Assembly: GCA_964036045.1 (NCBI GenBank)
Contig: OZ038382.1
Span: 5,704,289-5,768,288 of the forward strand
Source of the DNA: Eutreptiella sp. 'Long Island Sound 2002'
Taxonomy: Eukaryota > Euglenozoa > Euglenophyceae > Eutreptiales > Eutreptiaceae
Direction: 5' to 3'
Length of the DNA stretch: 64,000 bases
Position numbers and translations under genes: made by a program. The first letter of the stretch is position 1. Each line of letters opens with the position of its first letter. The notes beneath the pieces were generated by a model. The model was not told the DNA's origin. It did no database searches and saw nothing but the letters and a program-made list of their open reading frames with translations. Shown in pieces: positions 12,301 through 22,984 of the stretch.

Positions 12301-15300
12301 GGCCTTTTTGGGCCTATTCGCGTACCCTACCCCAAGGGGTTGAATTGTTAGTTTAACCCCTTGTAAAATCATTATTTTGTCCAATAAACGCATCCCCCAA
12401 TGAGTTTTTGGTCCGGACCCCCCTAGACCCCCCCCACTTGAAACCCACTTTTTTGAGGTTTTCAAGGAGGGGGGGGGGGTGGGGGGGGGGGGTGGGGGGG
12501 GGGTCAAAAAATGACCCCCCCTTTTTTTGGGTCGCAAATCATGAATCTTTTGGTTTTTTTCGATTTTGAGCCGAAAAAGTGTTTCCGGGTCCCGACTCCA
12601 TAGGGTTTGTATGGGGCGGAGTGGGACGAGCGCTTATGCAGTTTATGCACTTTCCAGCCATTTTTGCTATGTTGGCGGTTTTGGCGACCTCGGTGACCCC
12701 GTGGTACCCACTCCGAGGGATGTGAATGGGGATGTTGTGACAGTATATGCCTACTAGGATACGGAAGGACGTTTTTTGCAGTGTCTAGCTTTGCTTAGGG
12801 CCGTTCACAACCCGTGCCAAAAACGCAAAATGACTGTTTCCAACAATAATGGCTTAGTGAATGGGCCGGGACACAACCTGCTTATGCAGTTTTTCACCCC
12901 GGACAGCTCAAAAATCGAAGTTTCCGAAACTTACTTTTTTGACATCGTGATCACCTAAAATGACCATCCAAGGTATGTAAAGCATGTTTTAGGCCGTATT
13001 TACGTGTTTTTCACCCTATTTGGGTGTTGGGTCCGGGGGGGGGGGTGTCTCCCAAGGGACGGGTGCACAACCTGCTTATGCAGTTTTTCAACCCGGACAG
13101 CTCAAAAATCGAAGTTTTCGAAACTTGTTTTTTTGATATTGTGACCACCCAAAATGACCATCCAAGCTATGGAAAGCATGTTTTAGGCCGTATTTACGTG
13201 TTTTTCACCCTTTTTGGGTGTTAGGTCGGGGGGGGGGGGTCTCCCAAGGGACGGGTGCACAACCTGCTTATGCAGTTTTTCACCCCGGACAGCTCAAAAA
13301 TGGAAGTTTTCGAAACTTGTTTTTTTGATATTGTGACCACCCAAAATGACCATCCAAGGTATGTAAAGCATGTTTTAGGCCGTATTTACGTGTTTTTCGC
13401 CCTATTTGGGTATCAGGTCGGGGGGGGGGGGGGGCTCCCAAGGGACGGGTGCACAACCTGCTTATGCAGTTTTTCACCCCGGACAGCTCAAAGATGGAAG
13501 TTTTTGAAACTTGTTTTTGTGATATTGTGATCACCTAAAATGACCATCCAAGGTATGTAAAGCATGTTTTAGGCCGTATTTACGTGTTTTTCACCCGATT
13601 TGGGTATTAGGTCCAAGGGGGGGGGGGGGTCTCCCAAGGGATTGGTACACAACCTGCTGATGCAGTTTGTCCCCCTGGGCACCTCAAAAATGGAAGTTTT
13701 CGAAACTTGTTTTTTTGATACCGTGATCACCTAAAATGATCATCCAAGGTATGTAAAGCATGTTTTAGCCGGTATTTATGTAGTTTCCACCCTATTTTGG
13801 GTGTGTGTTGCTCGCGGTAGATTCTCTGCGAGGTGGACTTGCCGAAGGCAATAGAATTTTCTCCAGCCCCACAAAACTTTGCTACAGCCACACCGAACTG
13901 TGCTGGGCCACGTTTCATTGTGGCTGGACCAAAGTTTTGTGTGGCTGAAGCACAATTTTGTGTGTCTGACGCACAGTTTAACCCGTTGTGCTTCAGCCCC
14001 ATGAGACTGTGTTTCAGTCACACAAAATTGTGCTTCGGCGACAGAAAAACTGTGGCCCATCTGAAGAACTGTGGTGCAGCCACATGAAACTGCTCTTCAG
14101 CCACAGAGAAACAGAAACGAAGAAAGAAGGATGGCAAATGACGGCACGGTGCCGACTTCTCCATATGGGGCCGGCTGGTGCCCAGGTCCACCTTCTGAGA
14201 GCCACGTGGTGCGGCTCAGCGTGTACAATGAAACTCTGCTACCTCCGTGCGCTCGGCGGCTGACACAACGCCTCCCTACCCCGTTGCCCGTTTTTCGCTA
14301 CAAAACCCTGAATACCTGAGTCCAACGGGCCGTAGCGAGATTCAGTGCCCACAAATCGTTCATGTATGTTCGATACTTGGCCCCGCCAAAGATGTACATC
14401 TGATTGCCTACCATCGTGCCGCTGTGGTTTGTCCTGAAATAGTGCCAGATTTATGAGATGATTATGAGACACAGGGAATGGGTAGATGCAGGGGAAAGAA
14501 CAGGCAAGGCCTGAATCGAGGATCTTATCAGACACGCAACCAAGCTCGCAATAACCAGAGAAAAATGGAGGGAGGGTAGGAGGGAGGGAGGAAGGAGGTG
14601 GCTGAGACAGGGGGCGGAGGGAAGGTGTGGGTGGAGCCGTTGGTAGACTAATCCTGTTTAACACAGCCACCTACCAAGAGCTACCGGATTGCAACCACTC
14701 AAAGGCAGGAAGGCAGGAAGGAAGGGGGGAGGGGGTAAGGCCTAATTAATTTGGGAGGAGGGCCCAACAATGGATGATATCCACATGACCGGCCCGACAT
14801 CACAGGCCCCACTTGCAATGAACAATGCAGGACATTGCACCGTCGCTGTTCAATGCACGCTTGCGGCGCCACGCTCCTCGATGTGCATGAGGACCACAAC
14901 GACACGCGGTGGTGGTGAGGGGCGTCCTGTGCACTGCTGACTCAGGGTGGCGGCAACCTTTGCCCGTCAGGGCCGCTCACACCGCCCTGCCTCTTGCATG
15001 GCACTCATCCCTCTTCGTTCTGCCGTTTGCGTGCGTCCTTGCTCCTTGTTGTGGTGGCATTGCCGAGGGGCACGTGAGCAAGTCTTCACCAGGGCAGCAG
15101 CCTGAAGCACAAATCTGCGGCCTCAGAAAATGGACCGTGAAGTGCTCGGACAATTTTGCGATGGCCGCCAAGCCTCAGGCTGGCCAATGAGGCACAATCA
15201 ACACTACTTTGTGGGTAATGCAATTTCCCCTGTGCCACAGTAACCCAAAGCCAAACCCGTCAGAAACGAGAAACCCCGGTACCACGGCACCGTCGCCAGG

Positions 15301-18300
15301 GCTGTGCCCGTCGCAACGCCACGGTACCCCGCTGAGAAAGGGCCGGCGCTGCGGCAGGGTGTATGATTTACCGCTGAGAATCCCCCAAAAGCGAACCTTC
15401 TGGAAAAAATGACCCACGAACCCAACTGACCGCGACGAGTGTCGCAGGCACGAGCTCGTGCCTTTCTGTCGGAAATCAAATTGTGGCAATCTGAGACTTT
15501 GATTCCCTCTGCATGGGTGCTGGACTTTCAAGTGTATCGCAAGAGTGTAAGGGTCAAGAGAAGAAGGTTCCATTCAAGCAGTAACCCCCCATGGGTAACG
15601 GATAGGGATGGCTGAAATTACTGGTCCCACCAACGCAAGCAAAACTGTGGTGTAGCCTTGGCCCATGGAATGGAAAAATGCACGAATGGTCAGGTTGGTA
15701 ACACTCACACAAGTTTGATGGTTGCACAGATTGCTGTTGAGAGAGGTGTTTGACCGGGGTTCACGAAAGCCGTATGGGTGTAACATGGGAACTTGAAGGA
15801 AATGTGGCTCAGCGGTCAACAGTGGGCAAAGCCACACCTTGGGGCTGGTGCTTCGCCAGATGCGTCGAGCATCTCCCAATTCTTGAAATGCAAGTCCAAA
15901 GTGTACGTGGTATTGAGGCAAAAAGAGCCATCGCTTCCCCCAAACACTACCATGTAGCCCTCACCGTCAGGATGATACACCGCACTGTGGGCCTTCCGAG
16001 GCTCCATCCCACATTCATTGTTCGTCTCCCAAAGCTGCCATTGCAATGGCAATGCAGCAAACCTGCATACCACGGAATGGGGCATGCACTCAATGGCCAC
16101 CAGATCACTGAGAGGGTGTGCATCCGGCATACAAGAAACAAAACGCATGCATATGTCTTTACATGGTGGATCGCGACCACCCACATTTACATACGAAGGC
16201 AAATAAAGTGTAGGCAAATAAGTGTACACACGGCCAAATGTCGAAACATCACACATTTTTATGTCCAAAATGTCCAAAATGTCCAAATTGTCAAAGTATG
16301 ATGGCCCATTGCTGGATCCGCAAATGGAAGCATACACAGCTTTGTATCCACATGTGACACAAATCAATGCATTTGACACAATAACAGAAAATGTCACCAC
16401 ATTGTGTAGTGTCACACATATCTCTCTGACACGTTCGGAATGGTGCCAACATGGAGCGTTTTCGGGGGTCGGTGCCATTGTTGCCTCATTTGTGCTTGCT
16501 GAGAGTCCCGAAGGGGGGGGGGGGGGGGTATGTTCGGAAAGCCCTTGAACAGGGCTATTTGGAACACCCTGGGTTTGCATGCTGTACTGACGACATGTCT
16601 GATATTTTCGTCCGTTTTGGACAGTGCCTGTGTTGCTTGCTGCCTCCTTTTGTCAACAGGCAGTCACCATGTCCGCATACAAATTCACGCAACGGGCTGT
16701 TGCATCTCCCGATGCACCACAGAAACCTTTGGTTCGCAAAAGAGCACGCTCTGGTGGTGCAAATTGGGTGCAGGTTACTCGTGCCCTAGCAAAGCAGGAA
16801 AGCCTCGCACTGCCAGTTCGCAGCAACCTGCATGCGAACACGAGGAGCACCAGATTCTATCCACTTCTGAGGCCACCGCTTTTGCAGCCCAGTTTTGGGA
16901 TAAAAAGACTCACCCCACCAAGGCTTCGCAACATGAATTTCTGGCAACCTGCATCGATGTCGATTTGGAGCAAAATGTGACACATGCAGGTCGCCAAAAG
17001 TACACCAGAAAGAATCCGATTCGGAATAATGAGTCATCCTTGGAGCATTGCCTGTGCCCTGTGCGTTGTCCCGTTTACAGCTCTGGGCTCAAAATTGTGA
17101 CCACATACCCCCCCCCCCCGCAACCCATACATTTCTGAAACGGCTTTTCCGCACACATTTCAAAAAGCATACACATCCCCCCCCCCCCCCCGAGGTAACG
17201 ACATTTTGGTACATTAGACCAAAAGTTGAGAAAACCCTGCCGAAATGCGAATTTGCTCCGTGTTGGCACCTTCTGGATGTCCCAGAGAGATATGTCAGCA
17301 CACAGAACACACAAGTTGCTCATTATCACCCTCAAGTCACCTTCGGATGCATTACTAGTCTTGCCTACACCAGGAAAAATTGAGTGATTTACCCTTGTTT
17401 TGTAGCTGTTTCGTACCTAAAAGTCTTGTACACACGGCTGACAAGGGAAGGCAGTTTTGCCAGAATGAAACGGGCACAAGAGAAGACTGCTCACACGGCC
17501 ATTAACCTGAATGTATGAATGAAGGTGGCAGGTGGGCATGCCCCTCTAGGGCCATGGACATATGAACGCCCCCCGCTCACTCCCGGCTGCATAGGGTGGG
17601 TTGTGATGTGATGGTATACCTATGTTGTCCAGTGCATGCCACATGATACGCATGCCTGCCCACTACCTTGTGTGCTTATATTGTCGAGACCCACAGCCAC
17701 AGCTACAACACTGCAAAGTAAGGCCCTGAAACACTTCGCCTGCTGTGGCAGGCTTTCAAAGGGGCACATGCCTGAGGCCTGCTGGCAGGCTTTCAAAGGG
17801 GCGCATGCCTGAGGCCTGCTGGCCATCATTGCATCGAGGCCATGCTACCTACTTCACCTCGCCTTTCGTCTTCCGTGCTGCCTTCCAGATTAGGTCTGGT
17901 TTGGGCCTTATTAAAAGTAAGGCCACAAGGTGGATGCCACCCAGTCTGCATGCAGCCACAGTGACAGTTTTCATGGCCACACAACATGTTGCATGCCTAT
18001 TAGGATGCACAAAAACTTGGGGTTCTCTATGACGACGGAGCAAAACTTATCGTAGTCAAGAAAAATAGACAAACGTGTTGGTTTGGGAGTCGTGGGGCGA
18101 GAGGCCCCGTCACTGTAATAATCCAGAAAAAATTCAGAGTAGTGCAGAATTTCATAGAAATGGTACACCCTCAAGTGAACATAACGCACACATGGCACGC
18201 CCTACCCAAGTTAAATGTGGCCTTTTGTATCATAATCGTGAATGCGAACGGTTGCATTGATACTGAAGGTTCACCCTTGCATCTTCTTGTGTTCGACCAA

Positions 18301-19773
18301 GCTCCAAGGGCAAGCACGACACGTGAAGAAACCCCTCAGATGATCATGACCACCCCAAAATCAACCCTCATCCCACATGTGCAAGCAACAAACCAAAGCA
18401 TGACGTGTTAGCGCACCAACAAAGGTCATGTTTTCATGTATAACAGCGTGTGCGATGGTATGGATTAGCAAGAGGAGGAGACCCCCCAGCGCCCCCTTGC
18501 ACCCCCCACCCCCCCGTGACCGCTTTCGGTCCTCAGCCATTGAGGAACACACAAAGCCAAAGAAACACAAATCTCGATTGAAGGGGTTTCATACAACATT
18601 CATGGCAATGTGGTGTCGGCAAACACGTGCATTTTGGAAAATGCCAGAAGGGTGTGTCCCTTGCGCCTACCAAAAAATGCTCATTGCAACCTAGGGTTCC
18701 TTCATTAATTGCCGCGGGTGCCCTCTCACCATTGTTGCTTCGCTCCCTCATATTCCAACTTGCCAATTGTCATTAGCAAGTTTTTTGTGTGAATTAATAA
18801 TAGGCATCGCCTTATGTTTGTCCAACGTCGGTTCATCAACTTAGGGTGGCACGGGTATGGAGTCGCATGGGAGCTTCGCCAAGTTTCCCCATTGCTTCAC
18901 TAATACCTTTGAATCAATTGCAAACATGAGCCTTCCATTTGGCTTGAGCAATTCCGAGTCATGGCCAAAAGGAAGGTTCGAAACGCGGGGCCCAATAAAT
19001 CGAGTTCCCACACGTCGCTGTTTGCTTGTCGTTCCGAAGTGGTGCCCCCAAATAGAATCATCTTGCAACCACGCAAAATGGAGGAGTGTTGAGTGCGGCC
19101 GCACGGTTTGGGACCTTGAAACGAAAGAAGAGCATGAGATGTAAGCCCTTGTTGTTTGGTTCATGCACGTCGCCCAAAGGCGCAAGGAAGGCCTAACTCC
19201 AACGCAAATGGTAGGGTGGATAAGATGGGGCATAGCACCGCGACACGAATTCGTTCGAGAGCATAACTACGACAAGCATAAATATCAAAACAACAGGAAG
19301 CAAAGAACATCCGTTCTAGGTTGCTTTGCAACGTGCAACTGGTGTACCGGTGGACCGGTAGTGACTTTGTGGATTTTTTGTCTTTGATACAAAGTGCTAA
19401 GCTTGTCACGATTGCCTCTCCTCAACCCATCCGAATCTTGTTGTGTTGTATTGTGTCGTATGGTCGTTTGTAGCAACCACACAAGTAGGTGCGCGTCACG
19501 AAGATGGAATCCACCTGCAAATCACTGTGATATTCCCCTCGTGTGGTTATGGGTTTGAACGGCCATGTTTAGGATGATTGAGAGATGAGCCGTGACACGT
19601 CACTTACCTTCGATGGGTGGCCGAGACCACGTCTTCGATGGCAAATGCAGTAGCGACAAGCCGTTAGCCCCGTAGAGAACCACATTGTCGTTCCACACCA
19701 CCATAGTGTGGTATGAACAAAGCTCGGGTGATGCCCCACTTGTCGGGACACGGTGCCAACCTTTCGTCGTCAT
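6140..19773 (-). CDS. Kelch-repeat beta-propeller protein, six exons, 361 aa
   Basis: Six minus-strand exons join in phase: 19773-19608, 19114-18907, 16062-15838, 14433-14316, 9229-9062 and 6340-6140. All five introns are GT-AG, and the joined length is 1086 nt including a TAG stop. Each exon carries kelch signatures: HTMVVWNDNVVLYG, HSSILRGCKMILFGG, HSAVYHPDGEGYMVVFGG, HSGTMVGNQMYIFGG, HSMVQLGDSLFVFAG and GHQCVVWDGTMWAYGG. The DxW and W...P..R spacers run smoothly across exon junctions. Six repeats fit a closed six-bladed propeller, a protein-interaction scaffold. No other domain, signal peptide or membrane segment is visible, so the partner is unknown. The ATG at 19773 is chosen because an in-frame TAA lies ten codons upstream (19803-19801). 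An extra 5' exon using the AG near 19784 cannot be excluded. The introns (493, 2844, 1404, 5086 and 2721 bp) are swollen with repeats. Exon order, phase and motif continuity agree, so I am fairly sure of the model. Confidence 0.85.
6341..9061 (-). other. Kelch gene intron 5
   Basis: 2721 bp, beginning GTATATG and ending GGGCAG. It contains a 51-bp direct repeat (6701 and 6971), poly-G/poly-C runs and GCC/CAGGCGC-rich short repeats near 8050 and 8240. No coding signal was seen. Confidence 0.6.
6701..7021. repeat. 51-bp direct repeat, two copies 270 bp apart
   Basis: Copies at 6701-6751 and 6971-7021 differ at one base by eye. Both start AAAACGGCGGTTCAACGCCC. The spacer shows no coding signal. 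Confidence 0.85.
9062..9229 (-). CDS. Kelch gene exon 5 (blade 5)
   Basis: Acceptor CGCATCGCAG precedes 9229 and the donor is CAG|GTATAT at 9061. It is a symmetric 168-nt exon of 56 residues with HSMVQLGDSLFVFAG and NDLWQFDLKTQ. The second glycine of the usual GG pair is kept in the form AG. Confidence 0.85.
10905..10992. repeat. Left inverted flank of the satellite (24-bp unit family)
   Basis: Short units of the type CACGAAACTGTGCTTCAG are followed by CACCTCGCAGAG. The same elements reappear in opposite order and orientation at 13823-14110. Confidence 0.65.
10981..13812. repeat. Composite satellite: ~195-bp units inside a 1247-bp duplication
   Basis: The phrase TGCACAACCTGCTTATGCAG or a close variant recurs at about 11611, 11807, 12005, 12176, 12870, 13064, 13256, 13450 and 13646, giving units of 171-198 bp. 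Each unit contains a G-run of about 9-20, a CTCCCAAGGGACGGGT box and a TTTTTGATATTGTGACCACC box. A second level is visible: the segment from 10981 is repeated from 12228, an offset of 1247 bp. Both large copies open with CACCTCGCAGAGG and include CCAATAAACGCATCCC. Unit length varies mainly through the G-run. Confidence 0.9.
11196..11237 (+). other. G-quadruplex-prone G-run cluster
   Basis: Four G-runs of 7-10 separated by single T residues. A second cluster of the same design is at about 12466-12505, in the duplicated copy of the satellite segment. Confidence 0.75.
13823..14110. repeat. Right inverted flank of the satellite (24-bp unit family)
   Basis: Begins CTCTGCGAGGTG, the complement of the left flank's inner end, followed by about ten imperfect units around CACAAAATTGTGCTTCAGCC. 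Orientation flips near 13920-13970, so the block is itself a partial foldback. Confidence 0.65.
14316..14433 (-). CDS. Kelch gene exon 4 (blade 4)
   Basis: Acceptor CTATTTCAG precedes 14433 and the donor is CAG|GTATTC at 14315. Encodes a textbook kelch unit: HSGTMVGNQMYIFGG, MNDLWALNL, ARWTQ. Confidence 0.85.
14434..15837 (-). other. Kelch gene intron 3
   Basis: 1404 bp, beginning GTGTGG and ending TATTTCAG. It contains a GGAGG-rich stretch near 14565-14740. A kelch-like frame near 15360-15460 was considered and rejected because exons 3 and 4 already join in phase. Confidence 0.55.
15838..16062 (-). CDS. Kelch gene exon 3 (blade 3)
   Basis: Acceptor TATGCAG precedes 16062 and the donor is AG|GTGTGG at 15837. 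The first base completes an arginine codon with exon 2. Encodes MEPRKAHSAVYHP, GYMVVFGGSDG and the closing NWEML. It ends at APAPR, whose last codon is split with exon 4. Confidence 0.85.
16063..18906 (-). other. Kelch gene intron 2
   Basis: 2844 bp, beginning GTATTAG and ending TATGCAG. It contains ATGTCCAAA repeats at 16261-16291, poly-C runs at about 17109 and 17178, and a 37-bp tandem duplication at 17747. The plus-strand open frame at 16624-16980 (118 codons) has no recognisable domain. Confidence 0.55.
17747..17822. repeat. 37-bp tandem duplication
   Basis: Two adjacent copies with one difference by eye, each containing GGCTTTCAAAGGGGC and CATGCCTGAGGCCTGCT. Confidence 0.85.
18907..19114 (-). 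CDS. Kelch gene exon 2 (blade 2)
   Basis: Acceptor TTTCAAG precedes 19114 and the donor is AG|GTATTAG at 18906. The two leading bases complete the glycine codon opened by exon 1. It carries CKMILFGG and SDVWELDL, then a linker that is longer and more hydrophobic than in the other blades. Confidence 0.8.
19115..19607 (-). other. Kelch gene intron 1
   Basis: 493 bp, beginning GTAAGTGACG and ending CGTTTCAAG. The acceptor is preceded by a pyrimidine-rich stretch. Nothing else was recognised. Confidence 0.6.
19608..19773 (-). CDS. Kelch gene exon 1 (blade 1)
   Basis: Starts at ATG 19773-19771 and encodes 55 residues plus one base, ending at donor G|GTAAGT (19607). It contains the first repeat, with YHTMVVWNDNVVLYG and a closing KTW. 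Blade 1 lacks the usual Gly-Gly pair (YGANG). Confidence 0.8.
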
Positions 19774-19803
19774 GGATTGCGCTAGATGGGACGAAAAAAC
19801 TTA

Positions 19804-21990
19804 AATGAGACTCCCGCATCATGCTACAACACCATCGCCCCTTGCTTGTTCACAGTGCCGTCGGCCGTGGACCCTCATGGGTGGCGATTCACAACATCTA
19901 CATTAGTATTTGGATACCCCGTGAAAACTTCCACGCAAGTGTACATTCGTTTACATGGTGCAATGGTGTCAAAAACAGATGACAACAAACAAATTGAATG
20001 AGCAAAGAGGCCCCCCGCCCTGTAGCCAAGCGTGCTTGGCGAGCCCAAATTCCCGAAGGAGGAGCTACGAGGCCTTCGTGAGGATTCTCTTGTTGTCCCT
20101 TTGGGACCCGCGGTGGGTTGGGTTTGCGGCGCCTTGTGAGTGCCTTCGCCTTCCCTCCGTCCCCTTTCGTGTGCCGGAGGACTTCACCGGAGACGATCAC
20201 CATACGGTAATTTGCCGAACTCCGGTTATCACAGCCAAAACAAGAAGATCCCAAGAAATCACGGATTGGCAACCACGTAATCACAGCTACAAAAGCAAGA
20301 TCCCAAGGAATCATAGCCGAAACAACAAAACACCCACTATCGGGGCGCAGTAGTGGGGTCTTCCGACTAGGGCCTGTGGCCAAAGCTCATCCCGACTTTA
20401 GCTCGTCGCCTATCAATGCTCTTACATGACCCTCCGTTCGTGGGGTTTCCATGTGGCAAAAGAACAACTTGACTGAGACACGACACAACCAATATGCTTT
20501 CGTTTGTTCAATTCGGTACCAAAGGATGATAGTTCATGAAGCTGCTCTAATCGAGGGCCACCTTGGGGCTCACATTGAGTTTTTATGGGAAAACCTTTGA
20601 AACTTGGTACCAATGCCCATGGCAATGTCCCAATTGTCCCTCCTAGTAGGCACACACATCACAAGCAAGGAAGCCCGTTTTACAAATAGAAAAACACCGT
20701 TATGGGGATCTTGTGTCTTCATTTTGGTCTTCTTCTTCCACGGACTTCTTGCGTTGCTTTTTGTCCTCCTTTTCCTTTTGTTTGCTTTCCATATCAAGTG
20801 ATGCGGTGAAGAGGTCATCGCTTGTTACCGCCGCACCGAACCTCTGAAGACGGCTCATTCCAATGCCCATCTCCTTTGCAACCCTTGTGTTTATGAGCCT
20901 GGTTAAACGTCAAATGACACCTCAACGAATGGCGAGCACTGTTCAAAACAAATTTAGGCTGCAAACACATGAGAGAGAGTGTGTATTTTCTGAGTGTTGT
21001 GTGGCCTATTCAATGCCGTTTGCACGAGTACAACCATGGGCCGCACATCTTGTAGTACAACGCAAATTCTTTCGCGAAAAACCGTAGCTACCGCACCCTT
21101 ATCCATGTTGATAGCAAAAAGACTAGGCTTTGTTGTTGTTGTGGTTTTAAAACTGGCGTGAGAGGAGCAGCGGGACCTGGAGCACCATTTTGAGGGTATT
21201 TCTATTCATTTTTTTCTCATGCAACAAAAATCTGGCGAAAATGGCACCTATCACCCGAAAAAACGGACCTTCCAGATCGGCAAGAAAAAAGCCGAACTGA
21301 AAGTGAAAGTGAAAGTGAAAGTTGCCCTGGATAGCGGCGGTTTACCTTTGTGCATTCGGTCCTACCATCACCGCTTGTAGGGTGGACACGGGAGATGTCA
21401 CGAAATGGGAAACCACCAACTTTTGCTCAACCAACGGTCATTTTGCTTTATAATGGTCTAAAAAGAACAAATGACGTCCCCCCGACCATCGTGCACATGT
21501 ATACATGTCGACGGGCCAAATCATGCTCATTTTGGGGGCAAAAAGTCCCCGATGCAGAAATCAGGCTTTCATCCGTAACAATTTCAGAGAAAATCCATCC
21601 GGAAGGTTTTACTCCGAACAGATGCCGAAAACGCGGCGGCGCCTACTGAGTCGACTCATGCCGCAACTGAGTGGACTGTCGAGTCATCCCAAAAATTCCC
21701 CCAGCTGTTCAGAGCCCCACCCAGCTCTTCATCATCATTCACCTCCTCCAGGTGGAGGCCTTGCCTGTCGGCAGGCATTGCTTATGTCACTATACTTGCT
21801 CCGGAGAATCTTGGGTGCTGCTTATAATATCCATGTCGGAGCATTGCTTATCTACTTATCTACTGTGGTAGGGAGTATCCGCGTCGCGACCGTCGGCAGC
21901 GGTGCAACAAATACTTGCACAAAGTCTCATTGTCGTTAGTTGGGCAATTGTTCTCTTTTTGGGATGCTGCATGAATTTATTCTTCCAATG
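19804..21990. other. Upstream flank of the kelch gene, no gene recognised
   Basis: Lies 5' of the kelch start and so should contain its promoter, but no TATA box or other element stands out. Visible structure is an imperfect repeat of an AAGATCCCAAG phrase at 20240-20330 and a (GAAAGT)4 run at 21299-21322. The minus-strand frame of 161 codons at 20383-19898 has no domain and was not called. Confidence 0.5.
21299..21322. repeat. (GAAAGT)4 microsatellite
   Basis: Four hexamer copies. Confidence 0.85.
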
Positions 21991-22115
21991 ACACCACACC
22001 ACACCACACAACACAACACAACACACCAAGAACACCAAAAAAACAAAACAAGAAGAACACTGCACAACACTAAAACAAAACAAAACAAAACAAGGAATAA
22101 CACAACACAACACAT
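21991..22115. repeat. ACAAC/ACACC-type pentamer array
   Basis: Degenerate ACACC, ACAAC and AAAAC units on the plus strand, interrupted near 22030. It is the complement of the GTGTT arrays that follow. Confidence 0.8.
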
Positions 22116-22385
22116 TGACCACTCTATAGGACGTGTTAACACAGAATAAACATGCAAGGGGAAGGAGAGGGGACAAGGCGGAGCACCAAGCCAATTCCCA
22201 TGCCGATTCCGGACAGTAGTAGCAGTGCTTTAAGAAGCAGCTTGGTGCAAAGCCGCGTCTCCTCTCCAAGGATGACTCTTCAGGCGATGCACACACAAGG
22301 AATGGACATTAAAAAGAATGCCACGAATTGAGTGTGAACAAAAGTGCATCGGTTTTCATATCCATGGATGTTATGGGTGTCCTAT

Positions 22386-22640
22386 GCTATGTTGTGGTGT
22401 GTTGTGCTGTGTTGTAGTGGTGTTGGGTTGGGTTGTGTTGTTTTGTGTTTTGTGTTTCGTGTCGTGTCATGTTGTGTTGTGTTTTTTAGTTGTGTTGTGG
22501 TGTGGTGTGGTGTGGTGTGGTGTGGTGTGGTGTGGTGGTGTTGTGTGCTATGTTGTGGTGTGTTGTGTTGTGTCGTTGTGTGGTGTGGTGTGTGTTTTTT
22601 GTGTTGTGTGTAATGGTGTGGTGTTGTGCTATGTTTTGTT
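22386..22640. repeat. Degenerate GTGTT/GTGTGG array
   Basis: A T/G-only stretch dominated by TGTTG and TGTGG units, with a regular TGTGG block at about 22491-22534. The long frames it produces are repeat artefacts. Confidence 0.85.
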
Positions 22641-22796
22641 ATCTTGGGTTCACGGTTGAGTTTTGGGTTGGTTCCTTTTGTGTTTGAAAGCCCTTTCCTT
22701 GCTAAACAAGCTGTGCAACCTAAGCTTTGTCACGGTAGCTGGACAACACCTACTAGTGGCAAACAAGGCAAAGAAGACATTGATCACTGGACCATG

Positions 22797-22884
22797 TATT
22801 GTGTTGTGTTGTGTTGTGTTCTATTGTGTTGTGTTGTGTTGTGTTGTGTTGTGTTGTGTTGTGTTGTGTTGTGTTGTGTTGTGC
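22797..22884. repeat. (GTGTT)n array
   Basis: About 17 GTGTT units with a single interruption near 22822. Confidence 0.95.
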
Positions 22885-22895
22885 AGTAGGCACAA

Positions 22896-22984
22896 GAGGG
22901 GGGGGTTGGAATCTCCGCGTGCCGCGCCGTTTTGTGCCGTGCTGTGCCGTGCCGCCTATGGGGGGGGTGGGGCCAAAGAGGCCT
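22896..22984 (+). repeat. G-rich inverted repeat, left copy
   Basis: Reads ATCTCCGCGTGCCGCGCCGT, then a GCC/GTG-rich part and GTGGGGCCAAAGAGGCCTT. The reverse complement occurs at 25393-25471 with a few differences, so about 2.5 kb of repeat-rich DNA lies between inverted copies. Confidence 0.7.

Larger units (their letters stand above)
9230..14315 (-). other. Kelch gene intron 4, satellite-bearing
   Basis: The largest intron (5086 bp), beginning GTATTC and ending CATCGCAG. More than half of it is the satellite block at 10981-13812 with its inverted flanks. The part from 9230 to 10900 shows no clear feature beyond poly-C and poly-G runs. Confidence 0.6.

Noticed and set aside
11463-13530. 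Repeated frames such as MQFFTPDSSK...FFDIVTT
   Set aside because: Created by the ~195-bp satellite unit; not conserved through all units and in an intron of an opposite-strand gene.
10981-13812. CRISPR-like regular spacing
   Set aside because: Units are ~195 bp with no short repeat/unique spacer structure, and the DNA is eukaryotic.
15350-15470. Kelch-like frame (RRFAFGG, RHSSRSV) between exons 3 and 4
   Set aside because: Exons 3 and 4 already join in phase within an arginine codon and give an unbroken kelch linker. Adding this piece would break both.
17230-17340. Possible extra kelch exon with SLWDIQK in intron 2
   Set aside because: The phase does not fit between exons 2 and 3, which join directly in phase through the acceptor before 16062.
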